Below the pieces are notes generated by a model. That model worked only from the letters and a program-made list of their open reading frames with translations. It did not search any database and was not told the origin of the DNA. This document shows, piece after piece, positions 1 to 9,612 of a DNA stretch of 64,000 bases. Every line of letters starts with the position of its first letter. Position 1 is the stretch's first letter. The translations under genes and the position numbers were made by a program. The DNA lies in contig JALECJ010000001.1 in NCBI GenBank assembly GCA_023515745.1, forward strand, positions 124,001-188,000, read 5' to 3'. The DNA is from Amoeboaphelidium protococcarum (taxonomy: Eukaryota > Aphelidiomycota > Aphelidea).

Positions 1-267
1 ACAATTAGAGCATCATCAAGCAGAGAGTATCCTAGTGATTTTTTAGTTTAATGCTCCACCTGCAACTCCTCGTATGCGCGTTACAATGACGAATTGTTAA
101 GCAACAGATACTCCATAGGATTACTGGGAAATAGCTTCAAGTTTAACGCTTACAAATGGAACACCCCATATATCCCAATATCATTAATAATTTCCATTTA
201 TATTGCGCGTCTTATCTCGAATGCTGTCCAGCAATTTGTGACTAGGAGTGAAGCTGCAAAGTAATGA
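1..267 (+). CDS. C-terminal end of an unidentified membrane protein (5' truncated by window edge)
   Basis: An open frame enters from the left edge and ends at TGA 265-267, giving 88 residues when TAA/TAG are read as Gln. The fragment has a cysteine pair (CSTCNSS) followed by a hydrophobic segment around PISLIISIYIARLI, which could be one membrane helix, and a short polar tail. I do not recognise the family. The call rests on protein-like composition and the terminal TGA. With only one stop codon, an open frame of this length can arise by chance, so confidence is moderate. The main part of the gene lies outside the window. Confidence 0.4.
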
Positions 268-800
268 ATAGACTTCTGATGCCAATCCTTGTGAATATCG
301 TCAATTCAGCCCCTGTTAGATTTCAACACTGACCATTGTTTGAACCAAACACATTAGATTTAATAATCCAAATCTACCAAGATATTACCCGATTTAGAAA
401 ATATATATTTCCTAAGTTGATCTGTATAAATAGATTGAAATCACCATCAAGCTAAGTACGCGTTGTAATAGTGCAATTGAATTTCATGAGTCCTTGAAAG
501 AGATTGAGTTCCGTATACCAAAGAACACAACCAAGAGGACGCGTGAGATCATACAGGTGATTGTGAACTGCGTCTATACGCATTACTCTTTCCGTGAATA
601 CAAAATGCAAATGTCTCAATTATACTGTGCAGTATCGCTTAATGTATAAAGCTCGACTATGAAACAGATGGTGATAGTGTTTACTCACTCAGCTTTAAGT
701 TTTCCTCTTTTTGATCGATCTCACTTTTGTTGCTTGAGTGTGAGTGTGTGTAGTCTTACTCTGACTCAATATAATTATTTATATTTTACGAACTTGCAGA
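268..800. other. Intergenic region upstream of the apyrase gene, with an unassigned open frame
   Basis: No gene is firmly supported here. A plus-strand frame from about 400 to 660 reads as protein-like (it includes HESLKEIEFRIPKNT) but has no convincing start and I cannot assign it. Minus-strand frames over the same interval are also open. Three CGCG-containing words (near 216, 458 and 540) belong to the recurrent motif discussed in the findings. The last 100 bases before the apyrase ATG are AT-rich and probably hold its promoter. Confidence 0.3.
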
Positions 801-2564
801 ATGAGGAGTAAACAGTTATTGTATTGCATTATAATTTTGATGATGGGAGTGATGATGATGCTAGATGCTGCAGCTGCAGTAGTAGGAGAATAGAGTAAAG
901 ACCGTTAGCATATTGTGATTATAGATGCTGGCAGTTCTGGCAGTCGAGTGTATGTATATGATGCCAAATCTTTCCAAGTTCTATATAATGATAAAGTGAC
1001 TCCTGGATTGAGTACTATTATTAATTTTAATACAACATTTTTGCACTCTAAAATTCATGATTTGTCTAATATGAACGCAATGGCCACCGCAGAACCGGAA
1101 ATAATACAGTTTTAGAAGGTTGTTAGTACATATTGGACTAAATTGCTCAGTAAAGTGATTGCAAAGTATAAAGACGATTTTGCTTTTTATATCTATGCTA
1201 CTGCTGGTATGAGAATTATTGATAGTAAAGATGCGCATCTCATTTTTAATGTAACTGCCGCGGTTCTGCGAGATTTGATGCCGTCCCCACACACGATTGA
1301 AGATGGAAATTTGAAAATCATCTCTGGACAAGAAGAGGGACTGTATGGCTGGATATCTCTCAATTATCTCACACATACTCTATACCAAGATTATACAGTT
1401 GGATTTCTGGATATGGGAGGTGCCTCTGCCCAAATTGCCTTTCAGCCATCGCCAGATCAGGTTCTTTTACACGGCAATGATTGCGTTAAAATAAGTGTCG
1501 TGGATTTTACACACTCAAGTAAGTAAGCGATATTCAATCACACTATATACACCACTTCTTTCTTGGGATTTGGTGCTAATTAAGCACGCAAGAACTATGC
1601 TGAATAGGTACTCCAAGATCAAACCGTAGATCCATGCCTTCCTTAGGGATTCAAGACTGATGTTGCGACTTCCACTGCACATAAAAGCGTCAAAGGCGAT
1701 GGTGATTACGATAAATGCCGGGAGAGTTTAGTTCCGCTTTTGCATAAAGAGGCCAAGTGTGACGATATTCCATGCATTTTCAATGGCGTCCACTCCCCCG
1801 AGATTCCCTTTGATGAGATGCCGTTCTATGGTGTTTCCGAGTATTACTACGTATCTCATGATTATGGTCTAGATGGTGTGTACAATAGTTAGAAATTCGA
1901 TGAAGCTGCTAAAAAGTCTTGTGCAAATTACAGTAAGAATGATAAAAGTACAGAGTTGTCCTGCTTCAAGTCTTCCTGGGTCAGTGTGATGCTTCACGAT
2001 GGATTCGGATATAAGAGCACTTTTTAAGATTTCAAATCGGTGCTAGAAATTAACGATACCGATGTGAGCTGGACTCTTGGTGCGGTTATTTACTTATCTA
2101 GTAAAACTTTTATCAGCGGTATGAAATTGGCTGGTATTGATGGACAGAATAAGGGGAAATCTGGTAATAATAAGGCGGCCATACTCACATTCCTTCTCAT
2201 GACCGGTCTAATCCTGACTGTAGCATTCGGTTATAGAAGATGGCGGAGAGGTGGCAATTCCAGGAATGGTGGATCCAGAGGGAATTATGGTGTAGTTGAC
2301 TGGATGAATAGACGGCGGTATGTGCCATTAGATCTTGAAAGCTTTGGATTGGACTCGTCTGCTGCAGTTGGAGTGGACGCAATTCCTTTAAACAGTACCA
2401 AGAGCAGAAGTTCAGCACCACCTGTATTCTTTAATCAATCAATGTCCTCATCATCAGTTAACGCAAGGACTGGAAGTCCTCTTCTACTGGCAGCACTAAA
2501 TGGTTCAGCTGGTGAGGCGCGACTGAAAAGAGACAGCAAGATCATTCTTGACAAGATCAAATGA
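801..2564 (+). CDS. GDA1/CD39-family nucleoside di/triphosphatase (apyrase)
   Basis: A 587-residue membrane apyrase, read through several in-frame TAA/TAG (Gln) to TGA 2562-2564. Apyrase conserved regions appear in order: ACR1 IDAGSSGSRVYVY, ACR2 YATAGMR, ACR3 SGQEEGLYGW, ACR4 LDMGGASAQIAF and an ACR5-like WTLGAVIY. A hydrophobic N-terminal stretch (residues 6-25) can act as a signal or anchor, and a second helix near residue 460 (ILTFLLMTGLILTVAFGYRRW) precedes a basic then Ser-rich cytosolic tail. In this family such enzymes hydrolyse nucleoside di- and triphosphates in the Golgi/ER lumen to support glycosylation and sugar-nucleotide exchange, or act at the surface. The topology fits either place. 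Its 3' end converges on DNAJC17 with 62 bp between. The family is certain; Golgi versus surface location is not. Confidence 0.9.
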
Positions 2565-2626
2565 TCATCAAGTCAATATATCACATCATCATACTTTATT
2601 GAGTTCATTCAGACATACTGGCGGCA

Positions 2627-3352
2627 TCATTACTCTGTTGCAATCTTTGTTATTTCATAATCATTCAAAAGATCCGTGTCGGAATATATTCGCAGCAAGT
2701 TATCGACATGCGCGATAGATTAGAATACAATAAGAGCAGATTTACCCTTTTTGGACATGACAATATGCTCCACAGGACCACCATATTTAATGCAAAATGA
2801 TTTAAGGTCATTTTACGACGGCTTGTTCTTTTTTATATCCCACTTGAATCTCAGAGTCCTCTATTCTGAAGAATCATTTAAATCAACAGATTATTTGTCG
2901 GCATTTGATGCTTACTATTATGTAATATTAGAGGACAATCGCGCGTTCAATATCTCATTCTCCATTCGTTCACGCCATGACACGTTCTACTGCTTTAGTC
3001 TATCAAGTTCACGTCGCAGTGCTTCTTGAGCGGTCACTTCAGCTGTATTGAACGCGGCAGATTCGCGATCATCCAAATCTTCTTTCATCCGCCTACGCTT
3101 GGCATCCATCTATCGCGTCCTCTATGCTCGAGCCTTATTCAGTTCATACAGCCTGTCAAATGCTTGCCGTGCACTTTCATCCATAAGGATCTGGTAAGCC
3201 TTACTAATCTGCTAGAACATCTCCACCGCTCCTTCATCTCGATTCTTGTCAGGATGGTACTTTAAAGATAGCAATCTATAACTCTTTTTAATTTCAGCAT
3301 CAGTGGCTTAAGCCTTTAATCCCAGCACTGCATAATAATCAATAAAATCCAT
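2627..3352 (-). CDS. DNAJC17: DnaJ homolog subfamily C member 17 (J domain plus RRM)
   Basis: A 241-residue protein on the minus strand (ATG 3352-3350, stop TGA 2629-2627). Residues 1-75 are a J domain (starts [12 protein letters not shown]) with the diagnostic HPD motif in KYHPDKN. A charged coiled coil follows, with runs of Arg/Lys/Glu (about 75-150). The last 75 residues form a degenerate RRM ([10 protein letters not shown] then [15 protein letters not shown]). This J-coil-RRM order and length match DNAJC17/Cwf23, a spliceosome-associated co-chaperone that stimulates Hsp70 and affects pre-mRNA splicing, which fits an organism that has introns. Several Gln residues in the J domain, including one in MFQQISKAYQ, are encoded by TAG. 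Confidence 0.9.
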
Positions 3353-3646
3353 ATTAAATTACAGGTGCAGTTGCTTGATCAATGAACTAATAAAGAATGA
3401 AAAAAAACGCGAACAGGCAGTTTCAGACGAAGAATGAAGTTTGACGCGTTTGATGATCAGCGAGATCTTCCGCGTTGGCACAAGAACTAGTTTCAAGTCC
3501 AGATTGACTGGATTGATGATTTACTCTAGATACGGGAGGCATCAACCTTCATAAAAGGAGATGGAAATGTTCATTACTTCTCATCCTCATTCAATCCATT
3601 TCTATTATCGCTGATAATAATACCAAATACTAGCCTAATTCTGAAA
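3353..3646. other. Divergent intergenic region between DNAJC17 and the secreted KDY-repeat gene
   Basis: This 294 bp spacer lies between two gene starts. An open frame from ATG 3434 runs in phase into the downstream gene, but the signal peptide beginning at 3647 makes that the better start. A TTTGACGCGTTTG word at 3438-3450 is one example of the recurrent CGCG element. No RNA gene is seen. Confidence 0.3.
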
Positions 3647-4243
3647 ATGAAAGTTTTACTACTGGGAACTTTGTTGTTCGTGCTGTCTATCACTGCTCAA
3701 AATGGTCCAACTTACACTGATGTTACTGATGGTGGCTACATTGGTATCGATCCTATCTACGGCGAGTACGATGATGGCAAGAAGGTTGACAAGAAGAAGG
3801 ACTACGAGAAGGATTATGGCAAGAAGGATTATGAAAAAGATTATGGTATGAAAGATTACGAGAAGAAGGACTACGAGGAGAAAGACTACGGCAAGAAGGA
3901 CTATGAAAAGAAGGACCAGGACTATGAAAAGAAGGAAGATTATGAAGTCAATGGTCGTAATGGCTACTCATATCCTCCATTCATAGGGCGATTCACTCCG
4001 GCTGCGTGCCCGAATTTGAAGAGATGCAGAAATCCGCAAATTCGTAACTTGACTCCATTTGGCAGACCATCCTTTGTACAATCTGGCCCATCTGGTTTGA
4101 TTTGCATCTATGGTTCCAATGCGAGTGCTTGCCAGTTTGATGCTAGCTCCCAGTTCTGCGCGTTCTTGACTCTGAACAAGTATTTTGGTCCTGATAGAGT
4201 TGTGACTGGACCTACTGGACAGGCTATCATTCTGGGCTGTTGA
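3647..4243 (+). CDS. Secreted KDY-repeat protein with conserved Cys domain (family member 1)
   Basis: A 198-residue secreted protein of no known family. Residues 1-17 are a clean signal peptide (MKVLLLGTLLFVLSITA). Residues about 45-110 are a low-complexity repeat of Lys-Asp-Tyr and Glu-Lys-Asp-Tyr units. Residues about 110-198 form a compact domain with six cysteines (ACPNLKRC, then LICIYG, SACQFD, QFCAF and a C-terminal GC). The same Cys domain occurs in a decapitated copy at 8239 and in a smaller protein at 9049, so this is a local gene family. The repeat makes the N-terminal half highly charged and tyrosine-rich. It could be a wall, matrix or adhesive protein; that is inference. The start is chosen by the signal peptide. 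Confidence 0.75.
   Translation: MKVLLLGTLLFVLSITAQNGPTYTDVTDGGYIGIDPIYGEYDDGKKVDKKKDYEKDYGKKDYEKDYGMKDYEKKDYEEKDYGKKDYEKKDQDYEKKEDYEVNGRNGYSYPPFIGRFTPAACPNLKRCRNPQIRNLTPFGRPSFVQSGPSGLICIYGSNASACQFDASSQFCAFLTLNKYFGPDRVVTGPTGQAIILGC
3968..4243 (+). repeat. Direct repeat, copy 1 (276 bp Cys-domain segment)
   Basis: This segment and 8239-8514 are the same length without indels and differ at about 16 of 276 positions by my count (about 94% identical). The repeat starts exactly within the Cys-domain coding part of the secreted protein gene and stops at its stop codon. The pair flanks the decayed nuclease region in direct orientation. One difference is CAA here versus TAG in copy 2 at the Gln of an Asn-Pro-Gln-Ile motif. 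Confidence 0.85.
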
Positions 4244-5097
4244 ATGAGTTGTGATTTCTGAGCTGATTGTGAACTTACTATACTGAAATCTGAATATGAA
4301 TGAATGAATGTATGAAATGAAGAAATACAATTGAATCAATTTTGATCTACAATTTACTCTTTGATGCGTCAATCTTCCATTAGATATCTCTTTGCTATAG
4401 CAGTACTTCTTACATTTTAGGGATTGCCATTGCATCAAAGCCCTTTGACCGTATCAAAACATGTTGAAGATATAACGCGTTATTCATTCAAACTTGGTGG
4501 GCTCAAACCTGACTTTTTTGTTGTACAATGTCTGTCGAGACAAGGTGTCGAGCAATTGAAATATAGGCAAAGACACCTTGAGATATAAGTTTTAGTATCA
4601 CGAGTGAAATAACGACAAATCCAAGCAAACGCCATATCATATTTAGCCTCGTTATATGAGCGAAGTTGATTTATTAACTCTCATGATAAAAATAGTAGAT
4701 TAGATCTCTATTACTTTGTATAGTCTTGACGACACATCTCAAGTAAAACAATGAAACTTTTGCGGAAATTATAACCCGTCAAGCAATGGGTCGTTGATCA
4801 GGTTGATACTGCTTGCAATGAACGTATAACTCTGTGACACTATAATTAGAGCCAGCTGATGGTCAAAAGCCGGGCCGTGGTATTCTATGGCTGGGATTTG
4901 CTGTTTATCCCGCTGCAGTATATGGTTGTGAAACTGGAATAATATCGCCGGAATATCTATCCTTCGATGTCCGCAATAAGCGGCTTTCTGTGACTTTCCG
5001 CTCAAGAACTGATTCAGAGCGCTTTGTTTGCTCATAATTATTTCTGGAAGTGCAAACTGTTTGAAAAAATGTAATATTTGCATCCAATTATCCGCAT
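4244..5097. other. Gene-poor interval with a perfect 9-bp stem-loop
   Basis: No coding region is supported. CAAGGTGTC at 4541-4549 is repeated inverted as GACACCTTG at 4572-4580, giving a perfect nine-base-pair stem with a 22-base loop. A CGCG word lies at about 4476. The stretch lies between the first secreted gene and the decayed nuclease and may contain the 5' end of that element. I see no clear element boundary. Confidence 0.35.
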
Positions 5098-7853
5098 GCT
5101 AACTCCTCAGCTGTTTTTGGTCCAAATGAAATTTATTACGTCGGTCCTGCTGGTATGGAGAATAACTTGAGAACTTATACATCTAGAAAGGTTGGTGGTG
5201 GATTTTTAATAAATCACTGTAATTAGATATCTAAGTGGCTGGCATGTATGTATTATTAGATTATCCAAAATTATGGTGGACTTTGGCTGGGTTGAATTGA
5301 AATTGAGGAGACTTACAATATATCCGGTAAGGATAATAACTGTTTTACGTTAATGGGTCAGAATTTGTGTCGTTTGAAAGATATATAAATGTAGTTGCCG
5401 CTGGAGCTGGAGCTGGAGTAACTGATGTGTTGAATGGGACACAGTAAGCTCTGACTGTACCACGTACTCTGGACATTATGTAACTCGTTAGGATGGAGCT
5501 AGTAGGTTATGCGTAATGGAATTGGTATCGCTAAGCAGTTACTCAACTGAATATGCTGATTGAGAACTCCTGTGCTCCATTGGTAGCAAGATAGATCACC
5601 TAGTTGATGTAGCCAAATGAACGCATGGAGCACTTAAAGATATACTACTTTGATAACTCCGTCGCTAGAAAGAAGTTTTTTTTAGCTGAAAAGTATGATC
5701 AGTGGAATTTGCGTATCAAGCTTGCATGAAGCTCCCCGAGACGCAATCGATGCATTGAGATGCATTCGGAATGTGTGCGACTATTGACATTGACTCTGCT
5801 GAGATGTAATACAGTGCGAAAGGCGGCAGTTTGTTTACTCTATATATAATGAGGTTAATGAAGAGCACCCCGGAAGCCAAACAGAGGATAGCAAAGCTGG
5901 AAGATTTATACAAACCGTTTGGTAATGGGAGTTGATGTAAGTTTAATTGTTTAGTACTATCTCACTGAACAGATCTTGGCGTCACGCGTATATCATAAGT
6001 TTAAATATCGCTTAGAAGGCAATGAAGTAAATGATATAGATTTGAATTTTTTGGGTTTGGATTAGACTTTAATTGATAGGCTATTCAGACCGTTTAAAGG
6101 TGCGAATCAAGGCCATGAATTGTATGAGCAGGGAAATCCGAGTAATATTCACCAGCTTAAATCTGTATAAGAGAGTTCTTTGATTTACAAGGCGAATATT
6201 TGGCGTGGATCTGGGATATCTCATCCCACGAACAGCCTGCTCACTCCAGAATTGGTTAAAGCTGTATCTGGACAATACTTTGTTGTTTTAAGAAGACATA
6301 TCAAGGCAAACTTTGATTTGATTTTGATTCGATTCCTAAAGGCGTGTATAAATCTAGAGTCAAAGAAGTCAAAGATTTGCTTTAAATATAGCATCAAAAA
6401 GCTGAGATAGCATTTCATCGGCTGCCTGAGAGAGAATATCCCTTTAGATCCTAATGAAATTAAGTCTGCATTGTTTGGCGAGTTCTCTGAGTAGTGGAGA
6501 GCTATATTCTTTCGCGCTTGTGATGCTGCATTCCAGAAAGCTCGGAACTATTTGATCAATCATCGCCCTCAAAGTATTACTAATTTGAATATCCAACAAT
6601 ATTTTGTCATTATGTACTGCTTGCTACGTGATATTGATGATATTTCAGAGTTGATTGGCGCGTAGAAGACTGTCTGCTTGGTCCCTGCTTTCAAAATAGG
6701 ATGTCAGAATATGCTCATCAATTAATCTGTATTTTCTCACTGTGGTGATCAACATCTGGTACAAAAGGATTGGGTGTATTAACTGTTGCAGAATTTTACC
6801 TATCTAGTCTTTCTATACTGATATGTTCTCGGTGTCTTTCATCTGTAGACGTGATGCGGATGGTCAAGTTGATGATGACGATCAGATGTTTGTCTAAGCT
6901 GCCGCCGATGAAAGCCACTTTGACGAGGCTTAAGTAGAAGAAGGCGAATTGGAAGATGAGGAGGAGCAACTGGAGAGATTGATTCGCCTGCCTTGGACTA
7001 TTCCCTATCGGATTGAAGCCAGAGTACGGCAGTTGATTCGTGCAAATTTTACAGATGACATTCCTCAAGACCGCGAAGGACTAACTTTTATTGGATTTGA
7101 TGGTAACGTTAGATGCGGTGGCAGTGTAGTAAAGATGCGTTTAACCGGTGAGGATCCTTTGGTGTAGCTTGATAGAATGAGACTTGGCATCAATGACTTG
7201 GGACTAGACGTTTATGCTGAGTTAGATGAATGGGAAGCTCTAGATGGATTTCACATCACTAATATGGGATAAAGAACCCCGGTTAGGAAGACTGAAGTTG
7301 CGGTGACTCTGTCATAAGGCCGGTCTCGCAAAACTGTGGATCTTGAAAGGTATATCCGGTACGCTAAGGAATACCATTGTAAGAGAGGAGATGGTATCGT
7401 ATACTCGCTAATGGACAATCGACGCGAGGAACGCTATAATGCTTGGTTTTATTGTCATTTACTCTTGCGGAAAGCTGTAAAAAACTGCTAGGGACCAATA
7501 GTCTGAAATACGAGAATATGTAGAAGCTTATCGTGTTTTTTTGAGAGGCTGGAAAGTCAGGCTTTTACAACTTTGGACGGAAGCGGCGTGCTCTTGTGGC
7601 TTAGTTTAGACGCATATTGAACAAATGCGCCGTCGTAAAATTGACGCCCGAGAATTGGTCGAGTTAGAGATGCTGTAAATGTCTCGATTTCTGAATTGGA
7701 ATTAGAAATTTGGTTGATGTCTTAGACACATGTCATTGTCATCATAACCACCAAGCTGATGGAGATTTGAACGCTGCAGTGGATATCCTCTTCGTTGAAC
7801 TCTACATGAAGATGAATAATGGATTCTTCCCAAAGATTTTTGTCAATGTATGA
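5098..7853 (+). pseudogene. Decayed Fanzor/TnpB-like RNA-guided nuclease gene
   Basis: Protein-like frames continue for 2.7 kb but switch frame several times and contain TGA stops (for example 5293-5295 and one near 6820), so the gene is broken. The stretch 5973-6820 has features I associate with the helical N-terminal half of eukaryotic Fanzor proteins (LRRHIKANFDLILIRFLKA, then LVPAFKIG). Near 6815-6840 it reads YTDMFSVSFICRR, resembling the segment before RuvC-I. A possible RuvC-I relic is LGINDLGLDVYAE. Near 7735-7800 it ends in a Cys/His cluster followed by GDLNAAVDI, like the zinc ribbon and [RG]D-x-NAA-x-[ND]I signature of the TnpB RuvC-III region. TAR codons are read as Gln throughout, so it decayed inside this genetic code. 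The family call rests on motif memory, not on alignment. Confidence 0.5.
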
Positions 7854-8238
7854 ATGAGTCTGTAAACGAAAGATTTATTACTTAAACTTATTACGTTGCT
7901 GAATTTTATTGGATTTTACACCAAATTGATTGATTTGGATAAGTTCAAACAATGACTAGCAAGATAGCTTCAACTTGAATTCATCAACGGCGCGAACATT
8001 GAAAACACCATGATAATCGTTACTGTATTGTGGCTGCACATAGACGACTCAGTCGTTAAGTCTTCCTTTTCGGGAGTTCTGGTCCTTGACCTGCCCACAA
8101 TGACTTGAGCGCCTAACCGACATGTTGTGTCCGCCCGATGACCTCACTTTTCATTGACTGGGCTCATCCTTTGGCGTCTGCGCGTGGGAAAAAGGGGGAA
8201 TATTGAGCAGGATCTGCAGCAGCGGCTATACCTCGTTC
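7854..8238. other. GC-richer non-coding tail between the decayed nuclease and the truncated repeat
   Basis: This interval lacks a coding frame and is more GC-rich than its surroundings from about 8000 on. It contains a short perfect hairpin, ACGACT-c-AGTCGT at 8044-8056. In TnpB/Fanzor loci the guide RNA usually derives from sequence overlapping or following the 3' end of the nuclease gene, so this is where a relic guide-RNA scaffold and element end would be expected. That is inference only. Confidence 0.25.
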
Positions 8239-8514
8239 TCATATCCTCCATTCATTGGACGTTTCACTCCGGCTGCGTGCCCGAATTTGAAGAGATGCAG
8301 AAATCCTTAGATTCGTAACTTGACTCCATTTGGCAGACCGACCTTTGTACAATCTGGCCCATCTGGTTTGATTTGCATCTATGGTTCCAATTCAAGTGCT
8401 TGCCAGTTTGATGCTAGCTCCCAGTTCTGCGCGTTCCTGACTCTGAACAAGTATTTCGGTCCTGATAGAGTTGTGGCTGAACTTACTGGACAGGCTATCA
8501 TTCTGGGCTGTTAA
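8239..8514 (+). repeat. Direct repeat, copy 2
   Basis: Second copy of the 276 bp repeat described at 3968-4243, about 94% identical. The sharp left edge of homology (8239) lies inside what was coding sequence, so the copy was cut by the rearrangement or insertion that brought in the upstream sequence. Confidence 0.85.
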
Positions 8515-8556
8515 TTGTATAAATTTGTAACACGATACATGAATATCGATGAATGA
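8239..8556 (+). pseudogene. Decapitated copy of the secreted Cys-domain protein (family member 2)
   Basis: It encodes the Cys domain of the 3647 gene with few changes but has no signal peptide, no KDY repeat and no ATG. Upstream in the same frame lies a TGA at 8155-8157 and unrelated sequence. The ancestral TGA stop has become TAA (8512-8514), which in this code is Gln, so the frame would run 14 residues further to TGA 8554-8556. Both changes mark it as non-functional, although the Cys codons are all intact. Copy 1 carries CAA and this copy TAG for the Gln of the Asn-Pro-Gln-Ile motif, a synonymous difference only under TAR=Gln. Confidence 0.75.
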
Positions 8557-8785
8557 TTATATTGCAATGTAGAAGTACAACTTTGATTTGAAACTTTGTC
8601 TTTAGCGCGTTTTATCTTTCGATTGCTTTATACTTTATTTACCATACTGGATCGCAATAAAACAAGCTCTATTGACACAACATCTAAAAATTTTAAATCT
8701 TAGTAGACCGTCACAAAAATCAATTTAAATTTTCACAAGCTGGTATAGAATTAAACTGGCCAGAAAAATTCGATGATTTCCAGTG

Positions 8786-8857
8786 TCTCCAATAGCATAG
8801 TGGTAATGCGTCTCACTTGTAATGAGAAGATCCTTAGTTCAATTCTGAGTTGGAGCA
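8786..8857 (+). tRNA. tRNA-Thr (anticodon UGU)
   Basis: A 72-nt cloverleaf without intron. Acceptor strand CTCCAA pairs with TTGGAG (the outermost pair is a T:C mismatch). The D stem is GCAT/ATGC around AGTGGTA. The anticodon stem TCTCA/TGAGA carries loop CTTGTAA with anticodon TGT. The T stem CTTAG/CTGAG holds a TTCAATT loop, with one G:T pair. Discriminator base is A. The anticodon reads ACA (and ACG by wobble). The outer mismatch is unusual but the other arms are complete. Confidence 0.85.
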
Positions 8858-8864
8858 TTTTTTT
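8858..8864 (+). terminator. RNA polymerase III terminator of tRNA-Thr
   Basis: A run of seven T directly follows the tRNA discriminator base, the usual Pol III termination signal. It supports transcription of the tRNA from the plus strand. Confidence 0.75.
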
Positions 8865-9048
8865 GCCACTTTAAATTTTGCAGCAAACCATCATTGATGA
8901 ACATTGATCTCATCAGAACCAGTCTGTGATATATCAGTCACTTTATAAGCTTGTCTCTATGCTATATTTCCTTTTTCTCTCTATCTTCGTATCGATTGTC
9001 TCAGCTTCAACAATAATAGTTATAATAAAAATAACACTTTTAAATAAA

Positions 9049-9345
9049 ATGGTCAGCTATATCTCTGTTGTATTGTCTACTCTGGTGGTTGTGGCATACG
9101 CGTTCGTCCCTTCCCAGTGCCCAACACTAAGTCAATGCAGTAATCCTTAGATCAATTAATTGGGTCAGCCGACATTTGTTTCAAGCGCTCCTGCTGGCCT
9201 CATTTGCATCTACGGTAACAATACCAATTCCTGTCTGTTTAGTGTCGCGTCTCAATTGTGTGCATTCCAGACACAACGCGTCTACCTGGGTCCTGAGAAT
9301 ATCACATTGACTCCTGATGGTTAAGTTCAATTGAAAGGATGCTGA
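9049..9345 (+). CDS. Small secreted Cys-domain protein (family member 3)
   Basis: A 98-residue protein with signal peptide MVSYISVVLSTLVVVAYA and then only the Cys domain of the local family: SQCPTLSQCSNPQI, LICIYGNN, SCLFS, QLCAF and a terminal GC. It is more diverged than the 8239 copy and has no KDY repeat. The Asn-Pro-Gln-Ile Gln is TAG here too. The frame stays open upstream to an ATG at 8926, which would add 41 mostly hydrophobic residues. I prefer 9049 because the signal peptide then sits at the N-terminus. It ends at TGA 9343-9345. Function is unknown; secretion is inferred. Confidence 0.7.
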
Positions 9346-9612
9346 ATTCCCATGAAATGAGAATCACTTGCAGTAATAGAAATATTGAAATATTGAAATT
9401 TAGATATAATAGACTTTAATAGATATGACATATTGGCGCGTTACATGCTCTTGAAGTTGTCTCTCTTCCTAGTCTTGAAACGAAAACAGAATTCCCTTCA
9501 AACGGCCGTCTCTTCACAGTAAAAAATCTCTTCACGCGACTTATTTCTTCCTAAAACAATCACTGTTATTATTTTAACTCAACTTATCTATCATCTTGAT
9601 AAATAATTGATT

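Noticed and set aside
3968-4438. Minus-strand ORF (156 codons) opposite the secreted Cys domain
   Set aside because: Mirror of the coding strand; the plus strand has the signal peptide and conserved cysteines, and two paralogues preserve that frame.
8044-8056. Short hairpin as a possible rho-independent type terminator
   Set aside because: The genome is eukaryotic and no T-run follows; it is kept only as part of the non-coding tail.
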